A stretch of DNA of 64,000 nucleotides from Streptomyces sclerotialus (GCA_000719105.1 JODX01000008.1:124001-188000); one strand, 5' to 3'. Shown: positions 46,484 to 55,823, numbered from the stretch's first letter. Numbers and translations are program-made. The notes: generated by a model from the sequence alone, not told the origin.

Positions 46484-46541
46484 GAGTCACGTACGGGAGC
46501 CGTATGGTCTCGTCGTCGCCCGGCCGGGGTGGAACGGGCGG

Positions 46542-47762
46542 TCAGTGATGAGCGGTGGTGTGCGGCTCGGTCCGGGGCGCAGCGGCCGTATGCCCTGCGA
46601 CGACCCTGCTGGGCGCGCTCTCCCGGCGCTCGAGCGCCGCCGATACCACAGCAAGGACAAGGGCGCCGGCAGCGAGGATCGCACCGACCCAGTTGGGAGC
46701 GGTGTAACCGAGGCCCGCTGCGATCACGAGTCCGCCCAGCCAGGCGGAGAGCGCGTTACCGAGGTTGAAGGCGCCGATGTTCACGGCCGAGGCAAGAGTG
46801 GGGGCGCCGTGCGCCTGGTCGAGAACTCGCTTCTGCAGCGGTGGAACGGTCGCGAAACCAAGCGCACCGATCAGGACGACGGTCGCCGCTGCCGCGAGCT
46901 TGTTGTGCGCGGTGAGCGTGAAGAGCGCGAGGACGACGGCGAGTCCGCCCAACGAGGAGTACAGCAAGGGCATCAGCGCGCGATCGGCGAGCTTGCCGCC
47001 CACGAGATTGCCGCCGACCATGCCCAGGCCGAAGAGGACGAGCAGCCAGGTGACGGAGGAGTCGGAGAAACCGGCGACGTGCGTCATCATCGGCGCGATG
47101 TAGGTGATGGCCGCGAAGACCCCGCCGAAGCCGAGGACGGTCATCGCCATGGCCAGCAGAACCTGGACGTTCTTGAAAGCAGCCAGTTCATGGCCCAGGC
47201 GTACGCCCTCGGGCCTGGGCAGATCGGGGACGAGCCGGGCGATACCCGCGAGCCCGAGGACACCCAGGGCCGCGACGACGGCGAACGTGACGCGCCATCC
47301 GGCGGTCTGCCCGATGAAGGTACCGAGCGGCACGCCGACCACGTTGGCGACGGTGAGCCCGGTGAACATCATCGCAATGGCGCCCGCCTTCCTGTGGGGA
47401 GCGACCAGGTCGGCCGCGACCACCGAGCCGATACCGAAGAAGGCACCGTGGGCGAGCGAGGAGACGACTCGGCCGATGAGCATGACGCTGAAGGCGGGCG
47501 CCACCGCGGACAGCAGATTGCCGGCGATGAACAGGCCCATGAGCAGCATCAGCATCCGCTTGCGCGACATTCTGGTGCCCAGGACGGTCATGATCGGAGC
47601 TCCGGCCATCACACCGAGCGCGTAGCCGGTGACCAGCCAGCCGGCAGTGGGGATGGACACGTCGAAGTCACTCGCGACCTCGGGCAGCAGGCCCATGATC
47701 ACAAATTCGGTCGTTCCGATCCCGAAGGCCCCGATCGCGAGGGCCAGAAGCGCGAGAGGCAT
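46542..47762 (-). CDS. MFS drug/sugar efflux transporter, DHA1/AraJ type
   Basis: A 406-residue 12-helix protein. The motif A region reads GAPIMTVLGTRMSRKRML, and FGIGTTEFVIMGLLPEVA opens the first helix as in AraJ/YdhP-like members. GGAAGG lies before ATG 47762. Divergent from a MarR gene 138 bases away, the classic arrangement of a repressor and its efflux pump. Confidence 0.93.
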   Translation of the reverse strand: MPLALLALAIGAFGIGTTEFVIMGLLPEVASDFDVSIPTAGWLVTGYALGVMAGAPIMTVLGTRMSRKRMLMLLMGLFIAGNLLSAVAPAFSVMLIGRVVSSLAHGAFFGIGSVVAADLVAPHRKAGAIAMMFTGLTVANVVGVPLGTFIGQTAGWRVTFAVVAALGVLGLAGIARLVPDLPRPEGVRLGHELAAFKNVQVLLAMAMTVLGFGGVFAAITYIAPMMTHVAGFSDSSVTWLLVLFGLGMVGGNLVGGKLADRALMPLLYSSLGGLAVVLALFTLTAHNKLAAAATVVLIGALGFATVPPLQKRVLDQAHGAPTLASAVNIGAFNLGNALSAWLGGLVIAAGLGYTAPNWVGAILAAGALVLAVVSAALERRESAPSRVVAGHTAAAPRTEPHTTAHH

Positions 47763-47807
47763 GGGAGCCACCTTCCAAGTGATTGCAGGAGCACCTTTAG
47801 GGCTTCC

Positions 47808-47837
47808 ACAATATTTGCATGCGCGGGCTACACGCAA
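47808..47837 (-). promoter_or_regulatory. Putative MFS promoter with embedded inverted half-sites
   Basis: On the minus strand -35 TTGCGT (47832-47837) and -10 TATTGT (47808-47813) are 18 bases apart. The sequences TTGCATG and CACGCAA within it form a loose inverted repeat that MarR could bind. Confidence 0.5.
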
Positions 47838-47900
47838 GTGCCGTCTATCGCTCCGGTGCTCTACCCTTGAGGACAAGCGCCCCGGGACGGAGGAACACGC

Positions 47901-48359
47901 ATGACGGCGACGGATCCCGCGCTCACCGCCCTCTCCCAGGGCTGGTACGCCCTCTCCCTGCTGCACGGGAGGATCGAGGCCCACATCGAGCGCGTTCTCC
48001 AGACCGGGCACGATCTGAGCGTGCGCGAGTACTCCCTGCTCGACGTGCTCAGCCGGCAGCACGACGGAGACGGGGGCCATCTCCAGATGAAGCAGGTCGC
48101 CGACGCGGTCGTCCTCAGCCAGAGCGCCACCACCCGGCTGGTCACCCGGCTCGAGGACCGTGGACTGCTCGAGCGCTACTTGTGCCCCACCGACCGCCGC
48201 GGCATTTACACGAACGTCACCGAAGCCGGCCTCGCACTGCTCGCAGAGGCACGCCCCACCAATGACACCGCCCTGCGACAGGCGCTCGACAAGGCCGCCG
48301 AGAACCCCGAGCTCGCCCCTCTGGTCCGGGTCGTGGAGTCGCTGTACGTGCCCGTTTAG
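47901..48359 (+). CDS. MarR-family regulator
   Basis: A 152-residue winged-helix regulator: HLQMKQVADAVVLSQSATTRLVTRLEDRGLLER is the DNA-binding helix pair and DRRGIYTNVTEAG the wing. It is divergent from the MFS gene, which it probably represses. A GNAT gene follows nine bases later in the same direction and may be co-transcribed. Confidence 0.92.
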   Translation: MTATDPALTALSQGWYALSLLHGRIEAHIERVLQTGHDLSVREYSLLDVLSRQHDGDGGHLQMKQVADAVVLSQSATTRLVTRLEDRGLLERYLCPTDRRGIYTNVTEAGLALLAEARPTNDTALRQALDKAAENPELAPLVRVVESLYVPV

Positions 48360-48368
48360 GGTGCCGCC

Positions 48369-48821
48369 ATGGGAGATCTTGAGATACGCCCGGCCATAGC
48401 CGACGACGTTCCCGCCATCGTGGCGATGCTCGCCGACGACCCACTCGGCGCCCAGCGGGAATCACTCGACGACCTGTCCCCGTACCTGGCAGCCTTCGAA
48501 CGCCTCAGCGGCGACCGCAACCAGCACCTGGTCGTCGCCGTACGCGAGAGCCGTGTCATCGGCACTCTGCACCTCACGGTCATTCCCGGGCTGTCCCGCA
48601 AGGGCGCCACGCGCTCACTCATCGAAGCCGTCCGCATCCATGCGGACGAGCGCGGCAGCGGCCTCGGGACACAGCTGATCGAGTGGGCAATCGACGAGTC
48701 CCGGCGCCAGGACTGCCGGTTGGTCCAGCTGACGTCCGACGCCTCCCGCACCGATGCCCACCGCTTCTACGAGCGTCTCGGCTTCCAGGCCTCACACGTA
48801 GGTTTCAAGATGCTGCTCTAG
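48369..48821 (+). CDS. GNAT-family acetyltransferase
   Basis: A 150-residue single-domain GNAT. The acetyl-CoA pyrophosphate loop is ERGSGLGTQL and the C-terminal motif DAHRFYERLGF. Directly downstream of the MarR gene, so it could add drug modification to the efflux pump; that is inference from context only. Confidence 0.9.
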   Translation: MGDLEIRPAIADDVPAIVAMLADDPLGAQRESLDDLSPYLAAFERLSGDRNQHLVVAVRESRVIGTLHLTVIPGLSRKGATRSLIEAVRIHADERGSGLGTQLIEWAIDESRRQDCRLVQLTSDASRTDAHRFYERLGFQASHVGFKMLL

Positions 48822-48851
48822 ACAGGCTCGGGCCTGCCGACGCTCGTGACG

Positions 48852-48883
48852 AGGGGAGCTGTTTCACGTGAAACAGCTCCCCT
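48852..48883. terminator. 32-bp perfect palindrome: terminator hairpin built around parS
   Basis: Sixteen-base arms, AGGGGAGCTGTTTCAC and its complement, make a perfect palindrome between the convergent GNAT and serine-hydrolase genes, 30 and 4 bases from their stops. As RNA it folds in both directions, so it can terminate both genes; its central 14 bases are an exact parS. Confidence 0.8.
48861..48874. other. parS site (exact) in the terminator palindrome
   Basis: GTTTCACGTGAAAC at the centre of the 32-bp palindrome. Confidence 0.93.
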
Positions 48884-48887
48884 GGTC

Positions 48888-50276
48888 TCAGGAGATGCCG
48901 CGCCACCCCTCGGGATCCACACCGCCCGGCACTTCAGCCGTCCCGTCGTACGGCTGACGCGTGAACACGAACGACCCGAGGTCCAGATGATCGACGCTTC
49001 CGTCGGGCCTCCGTACGACGCGCAGCGACTCTCCGGCGAAGTAGCCGTCGAGCCCGATCCAAGTGCCGTTCTCCTCCGCCCGGAAGCACGAGAGGCGCCC
49101 CTTGCCCGACAACGGCTCCAGCGAGACTCCTCCCTCGGTTCCGAGCCGCAGCGCGAAGGCGTGCGTTCCCCAGTACCACTGCCCCGCCAGCTCCAGTACG
49201 GCGCGGTCGACCTCGGGCAGCGGCCGCCACGGCTCGGGAATCCTGGGCTCGGCCTCCGCGACGATGCGTACGAGGTCCGCGGCGACGTCGGAGACCAGCG
49301 GCCCGGACGTGCAATTGGCCAGGACGACGGCGGCCATGTCGTCCTCGACACTGATCGTGAGGTTCGCCAGGAAGCCCGGCAGCGACCCCGAATGCCCGAC
49401 GAGGAGCCGTCCGTCCCGGTGCTGGATCTGCATGCCAAGTCCGTAGGCCGAGCCCGCCGCCACCTCGGCCACTTCCGCCGGCGCGGCGGGCCTGCGCATC
49501 TCGAGGACGGAGTCCGCGCTCAGCACCCGCTCGTCCCCCTGGGCGAGAAACACCGCGAACCGCGCCAGGTCACCGGTGGTCGACCAGAGCTGCCCGGCTG
49601 GCGCCATGCGCCCCAGGTCCTCGGTGGGCTCCGGGAGCATCACGTCCGCCCAGGGATGCACGGCCCAGCCTCCCGCGTGCGGCGCCTGCGGCTGCGAGCT
49701 CGTGCGGTGCAGGCCCAGCGGCTGGAGCACCTCAAGGCTCAGCACGTCCTCCCAAGGTGCGCCACGCAGTTCCTCGACGAGTGCACCCAGGAGCGTGTAG
49801 CCGGGGTTGGAATAGTGAAAACGGCGGCCGATGGGGTGCCGGTGGGGCTGGTCGCCCAGCACATCGGCGAGTTCGGGGCGCAGCGAGCCTGGGGTGCGCT
49901 CCCACCAGGGTGCGGGCGCTTCCGCCGCCAGTCCGCCCGTGTGCGCGAGGAGCTCGGCGATCGTCGCCTCGCCCGCACCCGTGCCCGGCAGGTGCTTCTC
50001 CAACCGGTCACCCAGATCCAGCAGCCCCTCGTCACGCAGCCGCAGGACGAGGACAGCGGTGAAGGTCTTGGTGATCGAGCCGATGCGGTACTGCACGTTC
50101 TCGTCGGGTGCGTGTCCGTCCACCGAGCTGCGCGCTCCGGTCCAGACGATTTCGCCGCCCCGGACGACCGCCGCGGCGAGCGACGGTGCCCGCCCTTCGG
50201 TCTGGGCCACGGCGATGCGATGCAACAGGGCTCGGCTGGTACCGGGAAGGAGCTCTTCCTGAGATGTGGTGGTCAT
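48888..50276 (-). CDS. Beta-lactamase-family serine hydrolase (class C / esterase type)
   Basis: A 462-residue protein with the three active-site motifs: SITK (Ser-X-X-Lys), YSN (YSNPGY) and HSG (GHSGSLPG). This set is typical of class C-like esterases and D-aminopeptidases rather than true beta-lactamases. The C-terminal 120 residues form a beta-rich domain. No signal peptide is visible, so it is probably cytoplasmic. Confidence 0.9.
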   Translation of the reverse strand: MTTTSQEELLPGTSRALLHRIAVAQTEGRAPSLAAAVVRGGEIVWTGARSSVDGHAPDENVQYRIGSITKTFTAVLVLRLRDEGLLDLGDRLEKHLPGTGAGEATIAELLAHTGGLAAEAPAPWWERTPGSLRPELADVLGDQPHRHPIGRRFHYSNPGYTLLGALVEELRGAPWEDVLSLEVLQPLGLHRTSSQPQAPHAGGWAVHPWADVMLPEPTEDLGRMAPAGQLWSTTGDLARFAVFLAQGDERVLSADSVLEMRRPAAPAEVAEVAAGSAYGLGMQIQHRDGRLLVGHSGSLPGFLANLTISVEDDMAAVVLANCTSGPLVSDVAADLVRIVAEAEPRIPEPWRPLPEVDRAVLELAGQWYWGTHAFALRLGTEGGVSLEPLSGKGRLSCFRAEENGTWIGLDGYFAGESLRVVRRPDGSVDHLDLGSFVFTRQPYDGTAEVPGGVDPEGWRGIS

Positions 50277-50373
50277 GGGACCAGTTCATCTGCTCCCGGC
50301 ACGACTCGTCGAGCGCTTTCTTCCGGCAGAGCCCGGGTCGGCCGCACGGCTCGCCGGGAAGCGTGCCCCGGGG

Positions 50374-51855
50374 TCAGGTCTGTGCCATGTCCACGAAACG
50401 CGAGTAGTGGCCCTGGAAGGCGACCGTGATGGTGGCCGTCGGGCCGTTACGGTGCTTGCCCACGATGATGTCCGCCTCGCCCGCGCGCGGCGACTCCTTC
50501 TCGTACGCGTCCTCACGGTGCAGCAGGATCACCATGTCCGCGTCCTGCTCGATCGAACCGGACTCGCGCAGGTCGGAAACCATGGGCTTCTTGTCGGTGC
50601 GCTGCTCGGGACCACGGTTGAGCTGGGAGAGGGCGATCACCGGTAGCTCCAGCTCCTTGGCCAGCAGCTTCAGGTTCCGGGACATGTCGGAGACCTCCTG
50701 CTGTCGGCTCTCGGACCGCTTGGAGCTTCCGGACTGCATCAGCTGCAGGTAGTCGATGACGACGAGTTTCAGGTCGTTGCGCTGCTTGAGGCGGCGGCAC
50801 TTGGCGCGGATCTCCATCATCGACAGGTTCGGGGAGTCATCGATGTAGAGCGGCGCGGCGGAGACATCCGGCATTCGGCGGGCGAGCCGGGTCCAGTCCT
50901 CGTCGGTCATCGTGCCGGACCGCATGTGGTGCAGGGCGACGCGGGCCTCGGCCGACAGCAGGCGCATCGCGATCTCGTTGCGGCCCATCTCGAGCGAGAA
51001 GATGACGCTCGGCAGGTTGTGCTTGATGGAGGCGGTGCGCGCGAAGTCCAGAGCGAGCGTGGACTTACCCATGGCGGGGCGGGCCGCGATGATGATCATC
51101 TGGCCTGGATGCAGACCGTTGGTGAGCTGGTCGAGGTCAGTGAAGCCGGTCGGTACCCCGGTCATCTCCCCCGACCGTGAGCCGATCGCCTCGATCTCGT
51201 CGAGGGCGCCCTCCATGATGTCACCGAGCGGCAGATAGTCCTCGGTGGTGCGCTGCTCGGTGACCGCGTAGATCTCGGCCTGGGCTCTGTTGACGATCTC
51301 GTCGACATCGTCGTCGCCCGCATATCCCATCTGGGTGATGCGCGTGCCCGCCTCGACGAGACGGCGCAGGACCGCGCGCTCGTGGACGATCTCCGCGTAG
51401 TACTCGGCGTTCGCCGCCGTCGGGACGGTCTGGACGAGGGTGTGCAGATACGCGGCACCGCCGATCTTGGTGATCTCACCACGCTTGGTGAGCTCGGCGG
51501 CGATGGTGATGGGGTCGGCCGGCTCGCCCTTGGCGTAGACGTCGAGGATCGCCTGGAAGATCGTCTCGTGTGCCGGCTTGTAGAAGTCCTGGCCTTTGAG
51601 GATCTCCACCACGTCCGCGATGGCGTCCTTCGACAGAAGCATGCCACCCAGCACGGACTGCTCGGCGTTCAGGTCCTGCGGCGGTACCCGTTCGAACGAC
51701 GAGCCGGCACTCTCCCACCCGTTGTCGTCGCGACCCCGGTCGTGCTGCTCGTCGCGGCCCCGTCGTCCGTCGTCGCTCCGTCGACGGGAGGCAGGCAGAC
51801 GATCGCTGGGTCCGCTGTCGGCCCACGGCTCGTCCAATGGCTCGGAAATACTCAC
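50374..51855 (-). CDS. dnaB: Replicative DNA helicase
   Basis: A 493-residue DnaB. After a polar Arg/Asp-rich N-terminus the domain begins VPPQDLNAEQSVLGGML. Walker A is ARPAMGKST, Walker B LVVIDYLQLM, and the ALSQLNRGPEQR and arginine-finger regions are intact. No intein is present. The start is GTG 51855 behind GGAGGAGG. It lies about 2 kb from the rpsF operon, as elsewhere in Streptomyces. Confidence 0.97.
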   Translation of the reverse strand: MSISEPLDEPWADSGPSDRLPASRRRSDDGRRGRDEQHDRGRDDNGWESAGSSFERVPPQDLNAEQSVLGGMLLSKDAIADVVEILKGQDFYKPAHETIFQAILDVYAKGEPADPITIAAELTKRGEITKIGGAAYLHTLVQTVPTAANAEYYAEIVHERAVLRRLVEAGTRITQMGYAGDDDVDEIVNRAQAEIYAVTEQRTTEDYLPLGDIMEGALDEIEAIGSRSGEMTGVPTGFTDLDQLTNGLHPGQMIIIAARPAMGKSTLALDFARTASIKHNLPSVIFSLEMGRNEIAMRLLSAEARVALHHMRSGTMTDEDWTRLARRMPDVSAAPLYIDDSPNLSMMEIRAKCRRLKQRNDLKLVVIDYLQLMQSGSSKRSESRQQEVSDMSRNLKLLAKELELPVIALSQLNRGPEQRTDKKPMVSDLRESGSIEQDADMVILLHREDAYEKESPRAGEADIIVGKHRNGPTATITVAFQGHYSRFVDMAQT

Positions 51856-52312
51856 CGGGCCACCTCCTCCCGTCCGCCGCGCGGACCTAGCCGTACCTCT
51901 TTGATACGGCACGGCACTGACAAATCAGAGGCCCAACTCCGCTTCTGACGCGTCGGATTTGTGGGGATTCCGAGGGTGGAAGACGGGTCGGGCGCCGGAC
52001 CACGGTAGGCCGCTCGGCAGCGTCAGCCAATCTGGTTATCCACAGGCCATGTGGACGACGGCCCCGATGCTGTGGAGAACCCCTCGAAACCTGTGCACGA
52101 GGCAGTGGACAGCCCTGTGAACAAGCTCCCGAACCCACGGAACAAACGGCTGTGACCTGCTGTTTCCCCATCCACGGGCTGTGCAGAAGAAAAAGTTTTT
52201 CTGCGGAGCCGAGATCCTCTCGAACGGCCCACCGCGACACGCCCGGAGATGCGGGGAGTAAGGGACAGAGACCGCTTGTACACCTTACCTGTGGAAGATT
52301 AGATTGGTGGTC
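51856..52312. other. dnaB-MATE intergenic region
   Basis: This 457-base gap between divergent dnaB and the MATE gene has no gene. It holds a run of DnaA-box-like nonamers and an AT-rich AAAAAGTTTTTC stretch near 52190. TAGATT at 52300-52305 is a good -10 for a leaderless MATE transcript (ATG seven bases later). Confidence 0.5.
52036..52079. promoter_or_regulatory. Three DnaA boxes upstream of dnaB
   Basis: TTATCCACA (52036-52044) is the perfect bacterial DnaA box. The complements TCGTCCACA (52050-52058) and TTCTCCACA (52071-52079) fit the Streptomyces consensus. A near match lies at 52290-52298. DnaA could link dnaB expression to initiation, or be titrated here. Confidence 0.6.
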
Positions 52313-53650
52313 ATGACACAGGCTCCCGTCACAACCAGAGCCAACCGGCGCCGACATGACCGAGAGATCCTCGCGCTCGCGGTTCCTGCCTTCGGCGCGC
52401 TCATCGCCGAGCCCCTCTTCCTGCTGGCCGACACCGCCATCGTCGGCCACCTCGGTACCGGGCAGCTCGCCGGACTCGGCGTCGCCTCCGCCCTCCTGAC
52501 CACCGCCGTGAGCATCTTCGTGTTCCTGGCGTACGCCACCACGTCCGCCGTCTCCCGCCGCGTGGGGGCCGGAGACCTGGGGGCTGCGATCCGCCAGGGC
52601 ATGGACGGCATATGGCTCGCTCTGCTGCTCGGCGCCGCCGCACTCTTCACCGTCGTGCCGACGGCGCCCGCGCTGGTGAATCTCTTCGGCGCCTCGGAGA
52701 CCGCGGCTCCGTACGCGATCACCTATCTGCGTATCTCCGCACTGGGTATCCCGGCGATGCTTGTCGTGCTCGCCGCCACCGGAGTACTGCGCGGGCTTCA
52801 GGACACCAAGACCCCGCTGTACGTCGCCGGCGCGGGCTTCGTGGCCAACGCCGCCCTCAACGCGGGTCTCGTCTACGGTGCCGACCTGGGGATCGCCGGC
52901 TCCGCCTGGGGCACCGTCATCGCCCAGTACGGGATGGTGGCCGTCTACCTCTGGGTGGTGATCCGTGGAGCACGGCGGCACGGCGCCTCCCTGCGGCCGG
53001 ACCTCGCCGGCATCCGCGCCTCCGCCCAGGCCGGAGCACCACTTCTGGTCCGTACGCTGTCGCTACGGGCGGTTCTGATGATCGCCACCGCCGTCGCCGC
53101 CCGGCTCGGCGACGCGGATGTCGCCGCCCACCAGATCATTCTGTCTCTCTGGAGCCTGCTCGCCTTCGCACTCGACGCGATCGCCATCGCCGGCCAGGCG
53201 ATCATCGGCCGTTACCTCGGTGCGGGCGATGCCCAAGGGGCCCGCGAGGCCTGTCGCCGCATGGTGCAGTGGGGCATAGGCACCGGGATCGTGCTCGGAC
53301 TGCTCATCATCGCCAGCCGACCGGTGTTCGTGCCCCTGTTCACAAGTGATCAACTTGTCCAGGACGCCGCGTTGCCCGCTCTGCTCGTGGTGGCGCTCTC
53401 CCAGCCGGTCTCCGGCATCGTCTTCGTCCTCGACGGTGTCCTGATGGGAGCCGGCGATGGCCCTTATCTCGCCTGGGCCATGCTGCTGACGCTGGCGGTC
53501 TTCACTCCCGTGGCTCTTCTCGTGCCCACCCTGGGCGGCGGCCTGACCGCCCTCTGGGGAGCCATGACGCTCATGATGGCGACGCGCATGATCACCTTGT
53601 GGCTGCGTTCCCGCTCGGGCCGCTGGATCGTCACAGGGGCGAGCCGCTGA
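52313..53650 (+). CDS. MATE-family efflux transporter
   Basis: A 445-residue protein with twelve hydrophobic segments in two homologous halves. EILALAVPAFGALIAEPLFLLADTAIVG is the DinF-like start; the second half begins LVRTLSLRAVLMIATAVAARLG. It is a DinF-type cation/drug antiporter. The TAGATT -10 close to the ATG suggests a leaderless mRNA. Next to dnaB in other Streptomyces too. Confidence 0.93.
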   Translation: MTQAPVTTRANRRRHDREILALAVPAFGALIAEPLFLLADTAIVGHLGTGQLAGLGVASALLTTAVSIFVFLAYATTSAVSRRVGAGDLGAAIRQGMDGIWLALLLGAAALFTVVPTAPALVNLFGASETAAPYAITYLRISALGIPAMLVVLAATGVLRGLQDTKTPLYVAGAGFVANAALNAGLVYGADLGIAGSAWGTVIAQYGMVAVYLWVVIRGARRHGASLRPDLAGIRASAQAGAPLLVRTLSLRAVLMIATAVAARLGDADVAAHQIILSLWSLLAFALDAIAIAGQAIIGRYLGAGDAQGAREACRRMVQWGIGTGIVLGLLIIASRPVFVPLFTSDQLVQDAALPALLVVALSQPVSGIVFVLDGVLMGAGDGPYLAWAMLLTLAVFTPVALLVPTLGGGLTALWGAMTLMMATRMITLWLRSRSGRWIVTGASR

Positions 53651-53689
53651 GCGAGCGCCCCGGAGCATGGAGGCATCGAAGCCGCCGCC

Positions 53690-53703
53690 GTTTCACGTGA
53701 AAC
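53690..53703. other. parS site (exact)
   Basis: GTTTCACGTGAAAC, in the short gap between the convergent MATE and rplI genes, 60 bases before the terminator. Confidence 0.93.
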
Positions 53704-53763
53704 ACCGACCGGAGTGCGGCGTCCCACACCTGCCCGTGCTCCTTGATCACTGCGAGACCACGA

Positions 53764-53796
53764 AGAAGGGCCGCACCCGGCGGGTGCGGCCCTTCT
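53764..53796. terminator. Bidirectional terminator between MATE gene and rplI
   Basis: Perfect 15-base arms, AGAAGGGCCGCACCC and its complement, around a GGC loop, 23 bases past the rplI stop. It carries the purine-rich and pyrimidine-rich ends of a two-way terminator. Confidence 0.88.
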
Positions 53797-53819
53797 CTCA
53801 GCTCTGCCGAACGCGACGG

Positions 53820-54266
53820 TCAGGCCGCGACAACCTCGATGTTGACCTTGGCGGCCACCTCGGGGTGCAGACGCACGGACGTCTCGTGGGCGCCCAGCGT
53901 CTTGATCGGCGCGCCCAGCTCGATGCGGCGCTTGTCGACCTCGGGGCCACCGGAAGCCTTGATCGCCGAGGCGATGTCGGCCGGGGTGACGGAACCGAAG
54001 AGACGACCGGCGTCGCCGGAGCGGACGGCCAGGCGGACCTTGACGCCCTCGAGCTGGGCCTTCACCTGGTTGGCCTGCTCGATGGTCTGGATCTCGTGGA
54101 TCTTGCGAGCACGACGGATCTGGTCGACGTCCTTCTCGCCACCCTTGGTCCAACGGATCGCGAGCTTCCGCGGAACCAGGTAGTTGCGAGCGTAGCCGTC
54201 CTTGACGTCGACGACATCGCCGGCGGCACCGAGGCCGGAGACCTCGTGGGTGAGGATGATCTTCAT
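53820..54266 (-). CDS. rplI: 50S ribosomal protein L9
   Basis: A 148-residue bL9. The N-terminal RNA-binding domain ([30 protein letters not shown] is the start, with its connecting helix) is followed by the C-terminal domain ending [14 protein letters not shown]. Normal length. Last gene of rpsF-ssb-rpsR-rplI, 18 bases after rpsR. Confidence 0.97.
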   Translation of the reverse strand: MKIILTHEVSGLGAAGDVVDVKDGYARNYLVPRKLAIRWTKGGEKDVDQIRRARKIHEIQTIEQANQVKAQLEGVKVRLAVRSGDAGRLFGSVTPADIASAIKASGGPEVDKRRIELGAPIKTLGAHETSVRLHPEVAAKVNIEVVAA

Positions 54267-54284
54267 TAGTCGGTCACCCTTCCC

Positions 54285-54521
54285 TTAGCGCGCGGTGGAC
54301 GTGTAGGGCAGCAGCGCCATCTCACGGCTGTTCTTCACGGCCGTGGCGACGTCACGCTGGTGCTGCGTGCAGTTGCCGGTCACGCGGCGGGCACGGATCT
54401 TGCCGCGGTCGGAAATGAACTTCCGCAGCATGTTCGTGTCCTTGTAGTCCACGTACGTGACCTTGTCCTTGCAGAAAGCGCAGACCTTCTTCTTAGGCTT
54501 GCGCACAGGCGGCTTCGCCAT
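54285..54521 (-). CDS. rpsR: 30S ribosomal protein S18 (zinc-binding form)
   Basis: A 78-residue bS18. It keeps cysteines in VCAFC and GNCTQHQ, the 'C+' zinc-binding version. Actinobacteria often have a second, zinc-free S18 elsewhere, expressed under zinc starvation. Co-transcribed with ssb and rplI. Confidence 0.97.
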   Translation of the reverse strand: MAKPPVRKPKKKVCAFCKDKVTYVDYKDTNMLRKFISDRGKIRARRVTGNCTQHQRDVATAVKNSREMALLPYTSTAR

Positions 54522-54603
54522 GGTGTTTCTCCTGTGTGATCAAGAAGTGTGCGTACGACCCGCCCTTGACCCGGACCGACCGTGGAAGGCCGGACCCGAA
54601 GGC

Positions 54604-55191
54604 CTAGAAGGGGGGCTCGTCCGAGTAGCCGCCACCGCCGCCGGAGCCGCCGGAGCCACCGCCCCAGCCGCCGCCACCCTGGTTGCCACCGGCGGGAGCG
54701 CCGGTCGCCCATGGGTCGTCGGCCGGAGCGCCGCCGCCCTGCTGACCGCCACCGGGGCCTCCGCCCCAGCCGCCGCCACCCTGGCCGCCACCGCCGCCGT
54801 AACCGCCCTGGCCACCGCGAGCGCCACCGGCGGTCTTGGTGACCTTGGCCGTGGCGTTGCGCAGGCTCGCGCCGACCTCGTCGACATCGAGCTCGTAGAC
54901 CGTGCGCTTGACGCCCTCACGGTCCTCGTAGGACCGCTGCTTCAGCCGGCCCTGCACGATGACGCGCATGCCTCGCTGGAGCGACTCGGCGACGTTCTCC
55001 GCCGCCTGACGCCAGACCGAGCAGGTCAGGAAGAGGCTTTCGCCGTCCTTCCACTCGTTGGTCTGGCGGTCGAAGGTGCGGGGCGTGGACGCGACACGGA
55101 ACTTCGCGACCGCCGCACCGGAAGGGGTGAAGCGCAGCTCGGGGTCATCGACAAGGTTGCCGACGACCGTGATGACGGTCTCGCCTGCCAT
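54604..55191 (-). CDS. ssb: Single-stranded DNA-binding protein
   Basis: A 195-residue SSB. The OB fold covers residues 1-110 ([41 protein letters not shown]). A Gly-rich disordered linker and the acidic tip DEPPF, which recruits partner proteins, follow. Its position between rpsF and rpsR marks it as the essential SsbA-type protein. Confidence 0.97.
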   Translation of the reverse strand: MAGETVITVVGNLVDDPELRFTPSGAAVAKFRVASTPRTFDRQTNEWKDGESLFLTCSVWRQAAENVAESLQRGMRVIVQGRLKQRSYEDREGVKRTVYELDVDEVGASLRNATAKVTKTAGGARGGQGGYGGGGGQGGGGWGGGPGGGQQGGGAPADDPWATGAPAGGNQGGGGWGGGSGGSGGGGGYSDEPPF

Positions 55192-55268
55192 GGGGGAACC
55201 TCTCGGCGGGTTTGCTGCTGGCTGCTTGTGGTGCTACTCGGATCCCGGGATCAACCGAGCCGGAAGGC

Positions 55269-55559
55269 TCAGTGGGTCTCGGGACGGAGGACCTTGGTCC
55301 GGAGGACCGACTCGTTCAGGTTCATCTGGCGGTCGAGCTCCTTGACGACCGCAGGCTCGGCCTGCAGATCGATGACCGAGTAGATGCCCTCAGGCTTCTT
55401 CTTGATCTCGTACGAGAGACGACGACGGCCCCAGGTGTCGACCTTCTCCACCTTGCCGTTGCCCTCGCGGACGACGGAGAGGAAGTTCTCGATCAGGGGG
55501 GCGACAGCGCGCTCCTCCAGATCGGGGTCGAGGATGACCATCACCTCGTAGTGACGCAT
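55269..55559 (-). CDS. rpsF: 30S ribosomal protein S6
   Basis: A 96-residue bS6 starting at ATG 55559 ([17 protein letters not shown]), preceded by a perfect AAGGAGGTG. The S18-binding face ([16 protein letters not shown]) is intact. First gene of the operon. Confidence 0.97.
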   Translation of the reverse strand: MRHYEVMVILDPDLEERAVAPLIENFLSVVREGNGKVEKVDTWGRRRLSYEIKKKPEGIYSVIDLQAEPAVVKELDRQMNLNESVLRTKVLRPETH

Positions 55560-55587
55560 GTGGAACCCACCTCCTTTGGACTCAGCG

Positions 55588-55606
55588 GCCACGGTCGTTC
55601 CGTGGC
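55588..55606 (-). promoter_or_regulatory. Leader hairpin upstream of rpsF
   Basis: GCCACGG and CCGTGGC pair perfectly around a five-base loop, about 12 bases before the rpsF Shine-Dalgarno. In other bacteria S6 with S18 represses this operon by binding a leader hairpin with a CCG element. Whether this hairpin plays that role is a guess. Confidence 0.4.
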
Positions 55607-55823
55607 AGGAGGGTTGTTATGCGTGAGCAACGGTATCGGCCGCCACTGACAATCGGGGGTCCCGGCTGGGACTCCCGGCCATGGCCTGGGCAGACACCGG
55701 TGCAGACGGTACAGGGTACCCGTACACCCGCTTCCGGTTGAAATCCGGCGGCAGTGCCGGACAATCAGTACACATCGGGTCTGTACGGCGCTACGATGCT
55801 CCGCCTTCCGCAGGAGGTGCCCC

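Noticed and set aside
48888..50276. Calling the serine hydrolase an antibiotic-resistance beta-lactamase
   Set aside because: It has SXXK/YSN/HSG motifs but no signal peptide, an extra C-terminal domain and no resistance context; an esterase or peptidase role is at least as likely.
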